From assembly GCA_964615905.1 (NCBI GenBank), contig CAZTUB010000002.1, forward strand, positions 620,001 to 684,000: a stretch of DNA of 64,000 nt. Reading direction: 5' to 3'. The translations under genes and the position numbers were made by a program. Shown here in pieces: positions 35,501-43,512 of the stretch; positions within the stretch are counted from its first letter, which is position 1; every line of letters begins with the position of its first letter. This DNA is from DATLMR01 sp964615905 (GTDB lineage: Bacteria > Acidobacteriota > Blastocatellia > UBA7656). Below the pieces are notes generated by a model that saw only the letters and a program-made list of their open reading frames with translations, was not told the origin of the DNA and searched no databases.

Positions 35501-35771
35501 AGGGGAGAATATTTCTGATCTCGTGCCTTTTTGGATATTGCCTGTAGAAGGCGGGGCTAAGATTGAACGACATGTTCCAGCTTTGCCAATGAGCCGCGAG
35601 CTTGATCTTATAATAGAGCTTCGTGCAGCATTAGCAGTTTACCGAATGGTATTCGGGCAAAACAGACAAGAGGACTTACTTGACTACCTGCTTAGTCGAA
35701 TACCAGAATCAAAGATTCTTTCCCTCATGGATGAACTCCGAATTGATTTAAGCCCTGAGCGGGGCTTGTAG
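32484..35771 (+). CDS. SNF2-like superfamily 2 helicase/ATPase
   Basis: About 1095 residues from ATG 32484; TTG 32472 is also possible, and either overlaps the PLD gene. Motif I is FLVADEVGLGKTLVARG (about 50-65), motif II DEFQRF (about 280, DEFQ in place of DEAH), motif III ILLSATPYKM (about 315). The second RecA domain has VLVTTSVGQEGLDFHPYCHA (about 930) and the arginine finger QREGRVHRYKG (about 965). A large helical insertion of ~550 residues separates the two halves. It is the largest ATPase of the locus and a likely dsDNA translocase. Comparable helicases occur in DISARM (DrmD) and in BREX types with BrxH proteins, but this arrangement differs. Confidence 0.9.
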   Translation: MGRQRKAETVRDQDTRPDPEIVLRGLKDFQRDTVEYVFKRLYLDGNSSRRFLVADEVGLGKTLVARGLIARVIDHLWGKVKRVDIVYICSNIDIARQNINRLNVTGQKDFTLASRITMLPVRMHELDNNRLNFISFTPGTSFDLKSNLGIGEERALLYWLLKKAWGLRSKGALNVFQGDKDTDSFRRLVDLFPYKEKIDKALAQSFVEKLDRHIAAAQRDGQLDIRTRFNELCDRFAYSRKRKNRPREDRGSRNQFIGELRGLLAETCLAALQPDLIILDEFQRFKHLLDEDDPASTLARELFAYSDEHSQARVILLSATPYKMYTLHEEADEDHYKDFLSTVKFLQKDAQQSSNFEHLLNDYRRELLRFTEGIERLREIKKELEIQLRRVIVRTERLAVSEDRSGMLVQVVSSGMKLEPQDLISYTTIQKVANILEQSDIIEYWKSAPYLLNFMDDYQLKRAFKAALDVPDRARQLADVVAQDEGALLSWSDIEAYKRIDSANARLRSITADTLTKGAWRLLWIPPALPYYKQGWPFSSESLAGLTKRLVFSSWRVVPKAVAVMMSYEAERQMIRSFEPSSKNTPESRKRRRPLLRFARTDGRLTGMPLIGLLYPSLTLARECDPLAFIFEKDEDVELMSIEQALIHTQKRIEELLDRCGIEWQQTGSEDESWYWAAPILLDLKFNRQTTLEWFQYPNLADIWAGDNQVHDDTEESHWSSHVDHAREFVLGCVQLGRPPSDLTLVLAQIALAGPGAAALRALSRVGGATNAPSSLELRHNAARLAHSFLYLFNLPEVIAMIRGINAEEPYWRRILEYSVAGGLQSVLDEYAHVLRESLGLLDHSPVEIFEQISRAMHLAITLRTSNIGVDDITIDPDQTGITISKSRGMRGRFALRFGEEKLDESRDVTRKDQVRGAFNSPFWPFVLVTTSVGQEGLDFHPYCHAVVHWNLPCNPVDLEQREGRVHRYKGHAVRKNLALLFGSSVLSLQNTDPWEALFDFGKQIRGENISDLVPFWILPVEGGAKIERHVPALPMSRELDLIIELRAALAVYRMVFGQNRQEDLLDYLLSRIPESKILSLMDELRIDLSPERGL

Positions 35772-35864
35772 CACAACCCACACTCAAGCAGTACCGCTAT
35801 AGGCTATTGTTAATTGGAAGGACCTTGCAATAGTTACGTGATCTGCGGTTATACTCGCAGTCTA

Positions 35865-36143
35865 TTATTGTGCAAAAAACTTACCAAGTGCACATAGCAG
35901 GTAATGGAGGACGACAAGTAGATCTACAGAAACAGATGAAGCGAAAAACGTAATACCAAGGCCAGCGTCTTTGCTTTGGAATGACTTTATCAATACATCC
36001 GCCTCCATCTGGTTTAAGATGGCAGCGACGCGAGAATATCGAATTCTTAATCTAAATTGAAGAACTGAGATTGATGCGCGTCCTATCCGTATGATGTGCT
36101 CTAAAGCCGAGCTTATAAAGTGAGGAGCAAAATTCTTTGCCAT
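35865..36143 (-). CDS. Small protein with FtsK-gamma-like winged helix
   Basis: 92 residues, AT-rich. Residues ~14-50 (SALEHIIRIGRASISVLQFR, then RIRYSRVAAILNQMEADVLI) closely match the FtsK/SpoIIIE gamma domain, the winged helix that reads KOPS sequences on the chromosome. No translocase domain is encoded nearby, so this is a stand-alone gamma-like DNA-binding protein or a remnant. The C-terminal ~35 residues are hydrophobic and look less conserved. It lies just past the helicase gene on the opposite strand. Confidence 0.55.
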   Translation of the reverse strand: MAKNFAPHFISSALEHIIRIGRASISVLQFRLRIRYSRVAAILNQMEADVLIKSFQSKDAGLGITFFASSVSVDLLVVLHYLLCALGKFFAQ

Positions 36144-36153
36144 CCGGAACTCA

Positions 36154-36402
36154 ATGCAGAAGAGGTTGAACAGTCACACGTTCAGTCGAAACAGGTATGG
36201 GAGATTCGCCGATGCCGTGAGCGATCAGCTCGCAGATGAGCATACGCGTTCGATGGTCTATGGCATCGTCACGCAGGCGATTATCGATATAGGCAATCTG
36301 TTGGGCCAATCAGCGGATACATTCGCCCAGCAGACACACCTTTGGCTTCTCGATGCTTTAAATGAGATTGGAACGGCAGAGGAAGTTGTGAGGAGAGGTT
36401 AA
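36154..36402 (+). CDS. Small hypothetical protein
   Basis: An 82-residue ORF reading divergently from the FtsK-gamma-like gene 10 bp away. The product is mixed charged/helical (ADAVSDQLADEHTRSMVYGI, then TQAIIDIGNLLG). No family recognised and only a weak ribosome site. A strong bidirectional terminator at 36470-36510 follows it. Confidence 0.4.
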   Translation: MQKRLNSHTFSRNRYGRFADAVSDQLADEHTRSMVYGIVTQAIIDIGNLLGQSADTFAQQTHLWLLDALNEIGTAEEVVRRG

Positions 36403-36857
36403 AGAGGTATAGTCGAAAATAGACCAGAAACATGAGTAGATGCTTATACAGTAGATTGATCGGCTAATTTAACTTTATGAGGGGCAGGATAGAAGCCCCT
36501 CATAAAGTTATTTTATTAGGTCGCCGGCAGGAGCTTTGTTAGATGTTCTTATTATCTTTCCGATAAAGCTCTGGCGCATGGATTAGCAATTGATAGTATT
36601 GTAGTATTTCAAACAGATTGAGTAAGGTTAGTATCTCATTTGTTCTCTAAGTAATCTAGAGTCTGTTATGAACTTTCAGGAGGTCAAGTCAGCCAAAAAT
36701 CATAGAGAAATCACTTGACCGAGAATTTGAAAGTGGCTGTTCGCCTCTGTCTAGATACATAGCGGGCGATACGCACCACAAACATAGCTTTTCTTTCTGA
36801 AAGTTCAAAACAATTCTAATCACGAATAAGTTCAAAGAAAATAAATATCGGTGCCAA
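36403..36857. other. Intergenic stretch
   Basis: AT-rich and without a credible gene. It holds the terminator at 36470-36510. The remainder (36511-36857) presumably carries the sigma-factor promoter, but I see no clear -10/-35 pair. Confidence 0.6.
36470..36513. terminator. Strong bidirectional terminator
   Basis: A 16-bp perfect stem TAACTTTATGAGGGGC (36470-36485) pairs with 36495-36510 around a 9-base loop, followed by TTTTATT on the plus strand. It separates the defence locus from the sigma-factor gene. Confidence 0.85.
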
Positions 36858-37979
36858 TTGGCTATGAATGGGCAAGATTCAAACCACCAAATAGACACAC
36901 TCCTGCTCCCTTTTTTGCAGGCGACTAATGAAGAAGAAGCGGAACTTCATTTAGATCGGCTAATTGCACATATCGCGCCAATAATTAGAGGGATTACCAA
37001 GCGGAGCCGAGATTCTGAAGATGCCTTCCAGGAAACTATTAGGTTAGTGATCAATCAACTGAGGGAATTCAAGTCGTATCCTGATGGCAAAGCGATCAGT
37101 AATTATCTTCATTATGTCAAAACGATAGCTTCTCATGTTGTCAAGGGGCAATTGCGCGAAGAGAACCCGCAACGTCGCAGTCTAATAGATTCGCTACGCT
37201 ATGTACTTAAGAACAAAAAGCAGTTTGCTATGTGGGTGAATGAGAATAAGGAGAAATTCTGTGGCCTGGCGGCGTGGCGTCATCAGCAGTCAAGCTTCAC
37301 ACGTAGCGATCGGCTGATCAGACTGCTCAATTGCCCGCAAATATTCGAAGAAGTAGTGCTGGGACAGGATGTTCAAAGTTTAGACAACGCTCAACTGTTG
37401 GCAGAGATTTTCAATTGGGTCGGCCATCCTGTCAGATTCGACGAACTAGTTAGGATCATTTGCGATTTGAAGCGGCTCCAAGACCCCGCTCCGGTTGCCG
37501 GAGCCTATGAAAGTGAATCTTTAAGCTTGAACTCAATACTACCAGACATCGGCCCGCTTCCGGACGAGGTGGCACAATGGAGCGAGTTCTTGAGTCGGTT
37601 ATGGATAGAGATTGAGCAGATGCCACGCCTGCAGCGAATCGCATATTTGTTGAACTTCACAGCAGCGAATGGTCAAGTGGAGTTGTTTTTGACTTATGGA
37701 GTGGCTACCATCAGGCGTATTGGCTCTGTGTTGGAATTAACAGAGGAACAGTTTTCGCTTGTATGGCCGGAGTTGCAGTTGAGCGATGAGACCCGCCACT
37801 ATGCCGAAGCACTTACCAGCTATGATGAAAGATTTGCTTTGCTATGGCAGCACTTGCCGCTTACGGATGCAACTATTGCTAGGATGCTTGGTACACAGCG
37901 GCAGAAGGTTATAAACCTGCGCAAAGCGGCAGGTGACCGCCTCTCTCGGCGCTTGATTCATCTGGACGGTGCAGTTTGA
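36858..37979 (+). CDS. Sigma-70-like (ECF-type) sigma factor
   Basis: 373 residues, longer than a typical ~180-residue ECF sigma factor. The N-terminal region reads as sigma region 2 (HIAPIIRGITKRSRDSEDAF, then ETIRLVINQL and YLHYVKTIASHVVKGQLREE). The C-terminal end has a region-4-like helix-turn-helix, LTDATIARMLGTQRQKVINL (about 340-360). About 150 residues lie between the two. The next gene has zinc-finger anti-sigma motifs, so the pair is probably a sigma/anti-sigma switch. Such sigma factors often precede CHAT/TPR genes in Acidobacteriota and related phyla. Confidence 0.75.
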   Translation: MAMNGQDSNHQIDTLLLPFLQATNEEEAELHLDRLIAHIAPIIRGITKRSRDSEDAFQETIRLVINQLREFKSYPDGKAISNYLHYVKTIASHVVKGQLREENPQRRSLIDSLRYVLKNKKQFAMWVNENKEKFCGLAAWRHQQSSFTRSDRLIRLLNCPQIFEEVVLGQDVQSLDNAQLLAEIFNWVGHPVRFDELVRIICDLKRLQDPAPVAGAYESESLSLNSILPDIGPLPDEVAQWSEFLSRLWIEIEQMPRLQRIAYLLNFTAANGQVELFLTYGVATIRRIGSVLELTEEQFSLVWPELQLSDETRHYAEALTSYDERFALLWQHLPLTDATIARMLGTQRQKVINLRKAAGDRLSRRLIHLDGAV

Positions 37980-38464
37980 ATTTATTATCAGGATAGGTAA
38001 TATCAGATGCTAACTCGCATCATAATATTCAGTGATCCGGATTGGGGTATGTGACTCTCACTGTACTTTAATATGTTCAAGGAGCAATATACGATCTTTG
38101 TCTGTATATACTAGATCATATTTGATGGACAACCGCCGAGTGTCTTAAAATCGCCTGGGCTTAACATTTATTAGAAGCCATTTCAAATATATGCTCTGAG
38201 TAAAATTAGGATATAACCAAGATGAAAGATCCAAGGTGACTATCATCTTTATATTCATAGCGCACCAAACTCCGCCGGAAGTTTTGCCGTTAAGAAAATA
38301 GAGGCGCAACATTTTACCTTGATTTATACCGGCAGAGTTTGCGTCCGTCATGCGCAACTATTATTAGTCAGTTAATTCTTTGCGTCGTATCCAGGGTAAA
38401 TTTAGCACAACTATTTTTGTATAGCTTCTAGTGTCAAAAACATTCGGTCATAGCGGGGAAACAG
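37980..38464. other. Intergenic stretch between sigma and anti-sigma genes
   Basis: About 485 bp, strongly AT-rich, with stop codons in all frames and no gene I can support. The long gap means the anti-sigma gene probably has its own promoter, possibly driven by the upstream sigma factor. I see no repeats or hairpins. Confidence 0.55.
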
Positions 38465-39748
38465 GTGTCGGATCATCTTTCGAAACAAATTCTCGATCGT
38501 TACCGCCGCCAGCGGTTAGAAGCTTCGGAACTGCTGGTACTAGATGACCATGTCGCAAGCTGCGCGGCGTGCCGCGAGCGGCTGCGCGAAGTGAAGTCCG
38601 GCCGAACTGCGCTCGAGGCGTTACGGGCGAGCCTGCAGGCTACAAGCCAGACCACCCCCGAGCATCTGCCATACGAGCAGCTGGTTGGTTATGCTAAAGG
38701 CCAACTTGATGAAGTAGACCGTGAACTTGCTGAGAGCCACCTCGAATTCTGCGAGCACTGTCTTACACAGGCGCGAGGGTTAAGTGATTCGGTCCGACAA
38801 GGGACTAATAGGCAAGGCGCTTCTCCGGTAGCAGCCCTTACTCATATTTCGCTGTCTTCGGTACGGACAATGGTTAGGTCATGGTTAGGACCGTTTTCTC
38901 GTCAGGAGCGTATCTGGGTGTATGGCTTCACAGTGGCATTGTCAGTGTTTCTGGTTACAGCGGCTGCAGTGTATGTTTATAAACATAGAGACACTCAGGA
39001 GACTTCATCATCTATTTCACAGCCGACCCCAATTCCTCTGCCCGAACAACACCCGCCGGCCCCGGCGCCTATCTTGGTTGCCATTAACGATGGCAACATA
39101 CAAATCACGCTAGATACACTAGGTAATTTTACAGGGTTAGAAGCACTCTCACCAGACGAGCAGCAGCATGTCAAAACCACATTGAGGACGCAGAGAGTCC
39201 CAACGCCGAAGACGCTGGGAAAGTTGAGTAATTCATCGAGCCCGCTCATGGGAAGCCTGACCGGATCTGATTTTCGGTTACTCAGTCCTATCGGCAAGAT
39301 TGTCATCACCAACCGCCCAACGTTTCACTGGAAGTCGCTCGCCGGAACGATCAGCTATCAGGTTACAATCACCGACCCGGAGGCTAATTACAAAGAAGTC
39401 GGCACCAGTCCGGAGCTGAAGGTCACAAGATGGACTATGAACAATCCGCTTAAGCGTGGTCGCATTTATAATTGGCAAGTCATTGCGCGAACACAAAACG
39501 GGGAAGTAAAAGCCCCTGCTTCGAATCAGGTCGAAGCAAGATTCAAAGTGCTGGAACAAGCAATAGTAGTTGAATTGGCAAGGGCAAAAAGAGTCTACAC
39601 TGGTAGGCATTTAGTCCTGGGAATACTCTATGCTCAAGCCGGGTTGCTACAAGAGGCTGAACATGAGTTTGAGGCGCTGGTTAGTGCTAACCCGAGGTCC
39701 CCGATTGCTAAAAAGCTATTGAGCGATGTTCGAGCCAAAATACGCTGA
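38465..39748 (+). CDS. Membrane anti-sigma-like zinc-finger protein
   Basis: 427 residues from GTG 38465. Two zinc-finger (zf-HC2-like) motifs lie at the N-terminus: DDHVASCAACRERL and ESHLEFCEHC (HxxxCxxC), typical of ECF anti-sigma factors. One transmembrane helix follows (WVYGFTVALSVFLVTAAAVY, about residue 155-178). The exterior part has a Pro-rich linker, an Ig/FN3-like segment (PTFHWKSLAGTISYQVTITD) and a TPR-like C-terminus. The protein would hold the upstream sigma factor at the membrane and sense an external signal with its beta-rich domain. It converges with the CHAT gene (40-bp gap). Confidence 0.8.
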   Translation: MSDHLSKQILDRYRRQRLEASELLVLDDHVASCAACRERLREVKSGRTALEALRASLQATSQTTPEHLPYEQLVGYAKGQLDEVDRELAESHLEFCEHCLTQARGLSDSVRQGTNRQGASPVAALTHISLSSVRTMVRSWLGPFSRQERIWVYGFTVALSVFLVTAAAVYVYKHRDTQETSSSISQPTPIPLPEQHPPAPAPILVAINDGNIQITLDTLGNFTGLEALSPDEQQHVKTTLRTQRVPTPKTLGKLSNSSSPLMGSLTGSDFRLLSPIGKIVITNRPTFHWKSLAGTISYQVTITDPEANYKEVGTSPELKVTRWTMNNPLKRGRIYNWQVIARTQNGEVKAPASNQVEARFKVLEQAIVVELARAKRVYTGRHLVLGILYAQAGLLQEAEHEFEALVSANPRSPIAKKLLSDVRAKIR

Positions 39749-39789
39749 CGTCAATTGTGCATTTACTACCTCAGTTTGATTGCCCGCCG

Positions 39790-42700
39790 TCAATATCCAT
39801 CGCCAACAACGATAAAGCCAGCCCAGTGAAACGGGTGCCGATACTTGCTGTTGCCCTTGATTTTCAATGCCGCCTCGCGCAGGATCTCTGGTACGGAGTT
39901 GCGCACAGATGGTCCGGAGGAGCGGATTTTAAGCCGCCGGTGAAACTCGACCATCAACGCTGCGCTACTGTCTGATCGTACCTTCCACTGGCTCACCACC
40001 ATCGTAGGTACTCCTGCCACGAACGATGACCACATCAACCCTATCATCCCTTCTCCCCTGCCTACTCGGCCGCGGGCCGTTTCACATGCCGAAAGTACCA
40101 TTAGATTAGCCTTCAAATCTAACTTCATCAGCTCCCAGGCCTCAAGAAGGCCATCCTCTTGACTTCGCTCATCGGTCTGCGCCAGCAGTATTTGTGAATA
40201 CATTGGACTTCGATCATTTAGAATTGCGTGGGTTGCTAGGTGCAGTATCTGATAGTCACCGGCTTCTGACTTGAACCGCTCCTCACGGGCTTCCGCACCA
40301 ACGTAGACCTTGCTGTTAGGGCTATACATTATCCCCAGGGTTTTGACCTGTTGCTCAGCTTCGGGAAGAGGGTCGAGGCTCTGGTCCATTAGCACCGACT
40401 TGACTCGCTTGACGGTTTCATCAGCGAGCGCTGGATTCCCCAGAGCCAGGAGAGTGGAAATAGGTTTCGACTTCTTACTGCGGTCCTTAATCATCTCGCG
40501 TAAAACCGTGAGTGATGGGGTGCAGAAGAAGGATTGCTTTTCGATGAGGTAGCTATCCTGCGAAGGCTGCAATGCCTGGAAAGGCAACTCCCAAAGTGGC
40601 CCATCGGGTACAATAACGAGCCGATCCTTTCCGCGCAACTGCTCTGCCGCTGGCTCAAGTAGCAATCCATAAAGTTCGCGTGCCATTTTCGAAAAGCGAT
40701 TATCTGCATTGGCAAGTAATCGACGGAAATCATCTGTGCGGTCAGTCAAGTCTTTCTGGCTGATCTGTAGGGAATGTACTTTGATCCTCACTAGGGCCTG
40801 CTTACCTTCATAATGCTTTGTCAATACAAAGAGATAGGTCTTCTTCTCAGTCACCACAAATTCAAGGAGCACGGTCCTAGCATCAGGTAGCAATACACTG
40901 GTTTCCTCAAGCTTTAGCGGTTCCACCTCACCGCGTTGCGCTCTAAGCTCTGGGTGAGCGCCATAGATATTATTCTCGAAGGCTTCAAGGTCTAGGCGGG
41001 CTTTCTGTAGACGAGCTTTCAATTCATTCAAGTGAGCTGGGTCAGCTTGCAGGCGGAGGTTTTCGCGGTAAACCTGAGTATTGAGGGAGGCAACCTGACT
41101 GTTCAATTTGTGCTCTTGCTCCCGTTCCGAGTCTGTCATCGCTTTGATAATGTTGATGCGGCCGCTGCGGAGCACGTCTAAGAGGACACGCGCCTTAGCC
41201 CGCTCAGCGTATGATAGCGCTCCAGCCAAGTCATTCTGAGCAACAAGCAAATCGATCATGGCGTGGTAGGGAGAAACCTTTGATTCGAAAAAGCGTTGCT
41301 GCTCCTGCTCACCGCCCGCAACCTGAGCGCGAAGATTTTCGATTATGTCGATTGCCTCGATGAAAGCCTGACGCGCTTGATCGGTCTGGCGAAGGGCAAG
41401 GTAATATATTCCGGCGGTGAATCGCGCTTGCCAGAGCGTGCTGAGGCTGCCGGTTTCGCGGGCCAAGGCGGCGGCAGAATCTACCGACTTAAGCGCCTGT
41501 TGGTGATCACCTTGCGCCTCTTGAACACGCCCAATGTTGTATATCGTTCTCGCGACTCCCCGGCGATCATTCAGAAGTCGCCTAGTTGCTAAGCTTTTAT
41601 GGTAATACTCGATCGCCTGCGCATGGTGACCCTGAGAAGCGTAGACCAATCCGATGTTGTCTGACGCCTGCGCAATTCCATTTTTGTTGTTCAAAGTTTC
41701 GCTTATCTTTAGACTATTCAGGTGATTTTCCAGTGCCTTTGTATAGTCACCCTGGGTGCCGTAAACAACACCGATGTTGCTTAGGAGGTGGGCAATTCTA
41801 ACTTCATCTATCAATCCTTCTCGGGCCTTCTGGTAATACTCTATTGCTTGAGCGTAGTTGTTTTGCTCGTAATAGAGACTCCCAACATTTGCTAGGATAT
41901 CAGCTACGCCGGATTTATCACCTATTTCCCGTTTAATTGGCAGGCTCTTCTGATAGTACTCCAATGCTTGTGCAAAGTTCCCCTGACTGAAATAGATATT
42001 TCCGATATTACCTAAAGTGCGGGCAATTCCTGCCTTATCATGCAGACCTGTGCTTATGGTCAGACTCTTCTGGTGGTATTCTAGTGCCTGTTGGTAATAT
42101 CCTTGCTCTTGATATACATTTCCGATGTTTCCCAAAGCTAGGGCGATGTTCACTTTGTCGCCTAAAGGCTCGCTTATTGCCAAGCTTTGCTGGAAGCAGT
42201 CAAGTGCTTGCAAATAATCACCCATATTTCCGTAAGCGATGCCAGAGTTATTGAGCGCGCGGGTCATGCCATCCTTGTCCGCGATCGTCTCGCTGAGTCT
42301 CAAGCTTTGTTGGAAATATTCCAACGCCGTTGCGTGGTGGCCTTGCAAACTGTAAATGATTCCTGTGTTACGCATTATCCGGATGGTACTGCGACTGTCA
42401 CCGATGCCCTCTGACAGGCTTTGCGTGTGGCTGTGGACAAAAGCAGCTCGTGGAAGATCTTGTTGGTTGATGAGCCTCGTGCCCCATGTAATGAGTGCAT
42501 TTACTAACTCTGTTGTTACTGCATCCTTATTTTCAGCAAGTATTGCATTCCATTCTACCTCTGACTTCGATTTCACGAGTGATTCTGCCAGATCCTCCGC
42601 TGCCGGCCTATATCTCTGTATTCTCCACTTTCCTTTTTCTTTGATCAAATCGATATCGCGCACCAATCGCTCCTCACGCTGATGTTTGGTTTGCGGGTTA

Positions 42701-43053
42701 ACGACGGTCATCTCGAATGTGACGCGCAAGAGGGCTCTGTCACCGTTCACCCTGAGACGCGATATGGTTGGAATGCCTATGGTCAGATCCTCAGTTGTGA
42801 ACTGCTGCTGAATCGCTTTCTTGTCCGAATCTGAGCCCTGTGACTCTTGGCTCCATAACACCAGTATCTCAGCAATATCCTTCTTCCTGTAAGCGGCAAA
42901 GAATTTTTCTATAACAGCCCGCAGGTCGTTTTCTTCGGATTGCTGCGAAGGATCGCTGGCAGGGCTTGGCTGGACTTGTGACCAGCTCAATGAAGTGAAA
43001 CAAGTTGCAATTACGATGACGCGCAACCATTGAGGCTTCATTTGGAATGTCAT
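39790..43053 (-). CDS. Secreted TPR-CHAT protease-like protein
   Basis: 1087 residues. A signal peptide (WLRVIVIATCFTSLSWSQ) is followed by a SnoaL/NTF2-like domain (about 40-140), then about ten TPRs (about 190-560, e.g. ALEYFQQSLRLSETIADKDG), a coiled-coil (about 620-700) and a C-terminal CHAT domain (about 790-1087). The CHAT catalytic pair is visible as His in LHLATHAIL (about 943) and Cys in LSACETARG (about 988). CHAT domains are caspase-like cysteine proteases, and TPR-CHAT proteins act as conflict or immunity effectors, as in the Craspase partner TPR-CHAT. The signal peptide argues for a periplasmic rather than cytosolic role. It converges with the anti-sigma gene. Confidence 0.92.
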   Translation of the reverse strand: MTFQMKPQWLRVIVIATCFTSLSWSQVQPSPASDPSQQSEENDLRAVIEKFFAAYRKKDIAEILVLWSQESQGSDSDKKAIQQQFTTEDLTIGIPTISRLRVNGDRALLRVTFEMTVVNPQTKHQREERLVRDIDLIKEKGKWRIQRYRPAAEDLAESLVKSKSEVEWNAILAENKDAVTTELVNALITWGTRLINQQDLPRAAFVHSHTQSLSEGIGDSRSTIRIMRNTGIIYSLQGHHATALEYFQQSLRLSETIADKDGMTRALNNSGIAYGNMGDYLQALDCFQQSLAISEPLGDKVNIALALGNIGNVYQEQGYYQQALEYHQKSLTISTGLHDKAGIARTLGNIGNIYFSQGNFAQALEYYQKSLPIKREIGDKSGVADILANVGSLYYEQNNYAQAIEYYQKAREGLIDEVRIAHLLSNIGVVYGTQGDYTKALENHLNSLKISETLNNKNGIAQASDNIGLVYASQGHHAQAIEYYHKSLATRRLLNDRRGVARTIYNIGRVQEAQGDHQQALKSVDSAAALARETGSLSTLWQARFTAGIYYLALRQTDQARQAFIEAIDIIENLRAQVAGGEQEQQRFFESKVSPYHAMIDLLVAQNDLAGALSYAERAKARVLLDVLRSGRINIIKAMTDSEREQEHKLNSQVASLNTQVYRENLRLQADPAHLNELKARLQKARLDLEAFENNIYGAHPELRAQRGEVEPLKLEETSVLLPDARTVLLEFVVTEKKTYLFVLTKHYEGKQALVRIKVHSLQISQKDLTDRTDDFRRLLANADNRFSKMARELYGLLLEPAAEQLRGKDRLVIVPDGPLWELPFQALQPSQDSYLIEKQSFFCTPSLTVLREMIKDRSKKSKPISTLLALGNPALADETVKRVKSVLMDQSLDPLPEAEQQVKTLGIMYSPNSKVYVGAEAREERFKSEAGDYQILHLATHAILNDRSPMYSQILLAQTDERSQEDGLLEAWELMKLDLKANLMVLSACETARGRVGRGEGMIGLMWSSFVAGVPTMVVSQWKVRSDSSAALMVEFHRRLKIRSSGPSVRNSVPEILREAALKIKGNSKYRHPFHWAGFIVVGDGY

Positions 43054-43497
43054 GGATCCTCCTCTTAAGGCACTTCAGAATTGAGATCAGCAAGGGGTGC
43101 CGCGCGACTGATAGATCTGATTATGATGGACGAAAGGCCCGTAAGCTCATCACTAACGCACGAGATGAATTTCGATGAAGCTTTAAGCCTCGGATACTCA
43201 AGAATAATTTTTCACCACCCGGGTAATATGCCTCCCTCCTTTCGCACCCTTATAGATTAGGGATGTTTAGTCGATGCGTCCGATAGACAGTCACCGGCCA
43301 AAGAGAGTTAACTCCGGAGGTTCCGGTTTGCTTCTTTGCACAGAAAGTTTCACTGAGTGTGAAGCAGAAGTCAACATGGAAGGGTCCGCCGATCCCTCGA
43401 TGACTACCCGCAACTCTGGCGGCGATCAATTGACTCTTTAGGGCGGCTACTTTACGGGAAGGCACCGCGCTTTCCCTCACTCGACAGGTTATTTGAT
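43054..43497. other. Intergenic stretch between CHAT and M23 genes
   Basis: A divergent gap of ~444 bp. Short ORFs overlap it, but none has a supported start. It should contain promoters for both flanking genes; I see no clear hexamers or hairpins. Confidence 0.5.
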
Positions 43498-43512
43498 ATG
43501 GGAGGAATTGAA

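Noticed and set aside
25878..35771. A DISARM system (helicase, PLD nuclease, DNA methylase)
   Set aside because: No DUF1998 DrmB-like protein is present, and PglZ/BrxL/BrxC sequences identify the methylase operon as BREX-related.
35865..36402. Toxin-antitoxin pair made of the two divergent small ORFs
   Set aside because: They are divergent rather than co-transcribed, and one has an FtsK-gamma-like fold; neither resembles a known toxin or antitoxin.
38145..38357. Small minus-strand gene in the gap before the anti-sigma gene
   Set aside because: AT-rich 70-codon ORF with no ribosome site and no recognisable sequence; open frames of this size are expected by chance.
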